From positions 620,001-684,000 of the forward strand of contig NC_088209.1 of assembly GCF_037126465.1 (NCBI RefSeq): a DNA stretch of 64,000 bases. Reading direction: 5' to 3'. Source of the stretch: Ornithodoros turicata (lineage: Eukaryota > Arthropoda > Arachnida > Ixodida > Argasidae). Both the position numbers and the translations under genes were made by a program. Positions 62,701 through 64,000 of this stretch are shown one piece after another (position 1 is the stretch's first letter; each line of letters starts with the position of its first letter). A model generated the notes under the pieces. It worked only from the letters and a program-made list of their open reading frames with translations, had not been told where the DNA came from and did not search any database.

Positions 62701-64000
62701 CCGAATTCCAGTCACAATGAAATCCTCAAGTGGCCTTTCCACTGAAGACGAACACAGGTCGCCACGTATGACACATGTTGGAATCGGTCACTTACGTTCC
62801 CAGCAATACACCCATGTGTGTCAGCACTGTCTATGCCTTCGGGGATTACCGCTGGAAGGCCACAATCCCGCAAAAAATAACAACAAAACAATAAATAAAA
62901 AAACTCAAAAAGAAAGATTTGGAAATCACTTAATAGACAAGATGAGAAACAAAAACAGCGTATAACACTCGAAGGCACAATTATCGCCCGATTTTTCCCC
63001 GAATTCCAGTCACAATGAAATCCTCAAGTGGCGTTTCCACTGGAGACGAACAAAGGTCGCCACGTGTAACACATGTTGGAATCGGTCACTTACGTTCCCA
63101 GCAATACACCCATGTGTGTCAGCACTGTCTATGGCTTCGGGGACTACCGCTGGAAGGCCACAATCCCGCAAAAAAATAAAAATAGAACAAAAAATAAATA
63201 AAAACACAAAAAGAGAGGTTTGGAAATCACTTAATAGACAAGATGAGAAACAAAAACAGCGTATAACACTCGAAGACACAATTATCGCCCGATTTGTCTC
63301 CGAATTCCAGTCACAATGAAATCCTCAAGTGGCCTTTCCACTGGAGACGAACACAGGTCGCCACGTATGACACATGTTGGAATCGGTCACTTACGTTCCC
63401 AGCAATACACCCATGTGTGTCAGCACTGTCTATGCCTTCGGGGATTACCGCTGGAAGGCCACAATCCCGCAAAAAATAACAACAAAACAATAAATAAAAA
63501 AAACTCAAAAAGAGAGATTTGGAAATCACTTAATAGACAAGATGAGAAACAAAAACAGCGTATAACACTCGAAGGCACAATTATCGCCCGATTTTTCCCC
63601 GAATTCCAGTCACAATGAAATCCTCAAGTGGCCTTTCCACTGGAGACGAACACAGGTCGCCACGTATAACACATGTTGGAATCGGTCACTTACGTTCCCA
63701 GCAATACACCCATGTGTGTCAACACTGTCTATGCCTTCGGGGATTACCGCTGGAAGGCCACAATCCCGCAACAAATAAAAACAAAACAATAAATAAAAAA
63801 ACTCAAAAAGAGAGATTTGGAAATCACTTAATAGACAAGATGAGAAAGAAAAACAGCGTATAACACTCGAAGGCACAATTATCGCCCGATTTGTCCCCGA
63901 ATTCCAGTCACAATGAAATCCTCAAGTGGCCTTTCCACTGGAGACGCACAAAGGTCGCCACGTGTAACACATGTTGGAATCGGTCACTTACGTTCCCAGC
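56777..64000 (+). repeat. 301-bp satellite array, at least 24 units, continues past the window
   Basis: Units begin at the AATGAAATCCTCAAGTGGCG block: 56998, 57299, 57600, 57901, 58202, 58502, 58803, 59104, 59405, 59706, 60007, 60309, 60612, 60916, 61216, 61519, 61820, 62122, 62418, 62717, 63015, 63316, 63615 and 63914 (the last incomplete). A partial unit starts at the CCCAGCAATACACCC block near 56780. Period is 301 bp with small changes in the A-rich tract (AATAAATAAAAAAAAACTC). Units at 57-60 kb are nearly identical, and those from about 61.8 kb on are more diverged. The 72-residue frame per unit is a by-product of the repeat; both strands are open, but no known protein is seen. Confidence 0.97.
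60309..62121 (+). repeat. Dimeric higher-order section of the satellite
   Basis: Variant B units, marked by GGCGCCTTTCCACTGAAGAC and CACAAGTTGGAATC, start at 60612, 61216 and 61820. Type A units start at 60309, 60916 and 61519. The B units are spaced exactly 604 bp, so the local repeat is an A-B dimer. Confidence 0.88.

Noticed and set aside
56998..63863. Series of 72-100-residue frames as a tandem gene family
   Set aside because: They repeat with the 301-bp satellite period, occur on both strands and match no known domain. They are by-products of the satellite.
56777..64000. CRISPR array
   Set aside because: The repeated unit is 301 bp without unique spacers. It is a eukaryotic satellite.

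Overview
The window is eukaryotic, repeat-dominated genomic DNA, most likely from an arthropod and plausibly a tick. The support is the mix of element types: Ty3/gypsy elements, I-group and CR1/Jockey-like LINEs, a Penelope-like element with a GIY-YIG domain, tRNA-derived SINEs, hAT-type elements and a 301-bp satellite. The tick assignment is an inference from overall resemblance, not a computed match. No intact host protein-coding gene could be supported. Nearly every recognisable protein segment is a mobile-element remnant carrying stops or frameshifts.

Layout. 1-12974: a broken Ty3/gypsy element on the minus strand, split by an 8.15-kb foldback-type element (3526-11676) with ~0.96-kb terminal inverted repeats and a 6-bp target duplication. 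13-20 kb: short-motif repeats, LINE tails and an inverted pair of tRNA-headed SINEs. 20.4-22.7 kb: a LINE RNase H region cut by a 1,214-bp element with CCCAAGCAGC ends. 23.7-29.3 kb: two copies of one repeat, the first holding a hAT-type MITE with a perfect 8-bp duplication, the second holding a complete-length Mag-like LTR retrotransposon with 90-bp LTRs. 31.5-34.7 kb: a 5'-truncated LINE with a 12-bp target duplication. 34.7-37.3 kb: an internally deleted LTR element with two 160-bp LTRs. 37.5-43 kb: MITE-like elements, a SINE and a large palindrome. 43.8-48 kb: an SGNH-like reading frame followed by a Penelope-like element that ends in a hammerhead-like motif. 48-53.9 kb: CR1/Jockey-like LINE debris peppered with MITEs. 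55.8-56.3 kb: a THAP-domain remnant. 56.8-64 kb: at least 24 units of a 301-bp satellite that runs off the window.

The most unusual theme is a recurring architecture. At least a dozen blocks consist of one short motif (for example CCAATATTGG, ACACCCTTTAGGGTGT, GTTGGATCTCTTGAC, AAGTTACTT, CCTATATAGG) reiterated many times in both orientations. The motif differs from family to family, and several families recur in the window. Several of these blocks are bounded by terminal inverted repeats and short target duplications, so they look like non-autonomous DNA elements whose bodies are built from self-complementary motif arrays.
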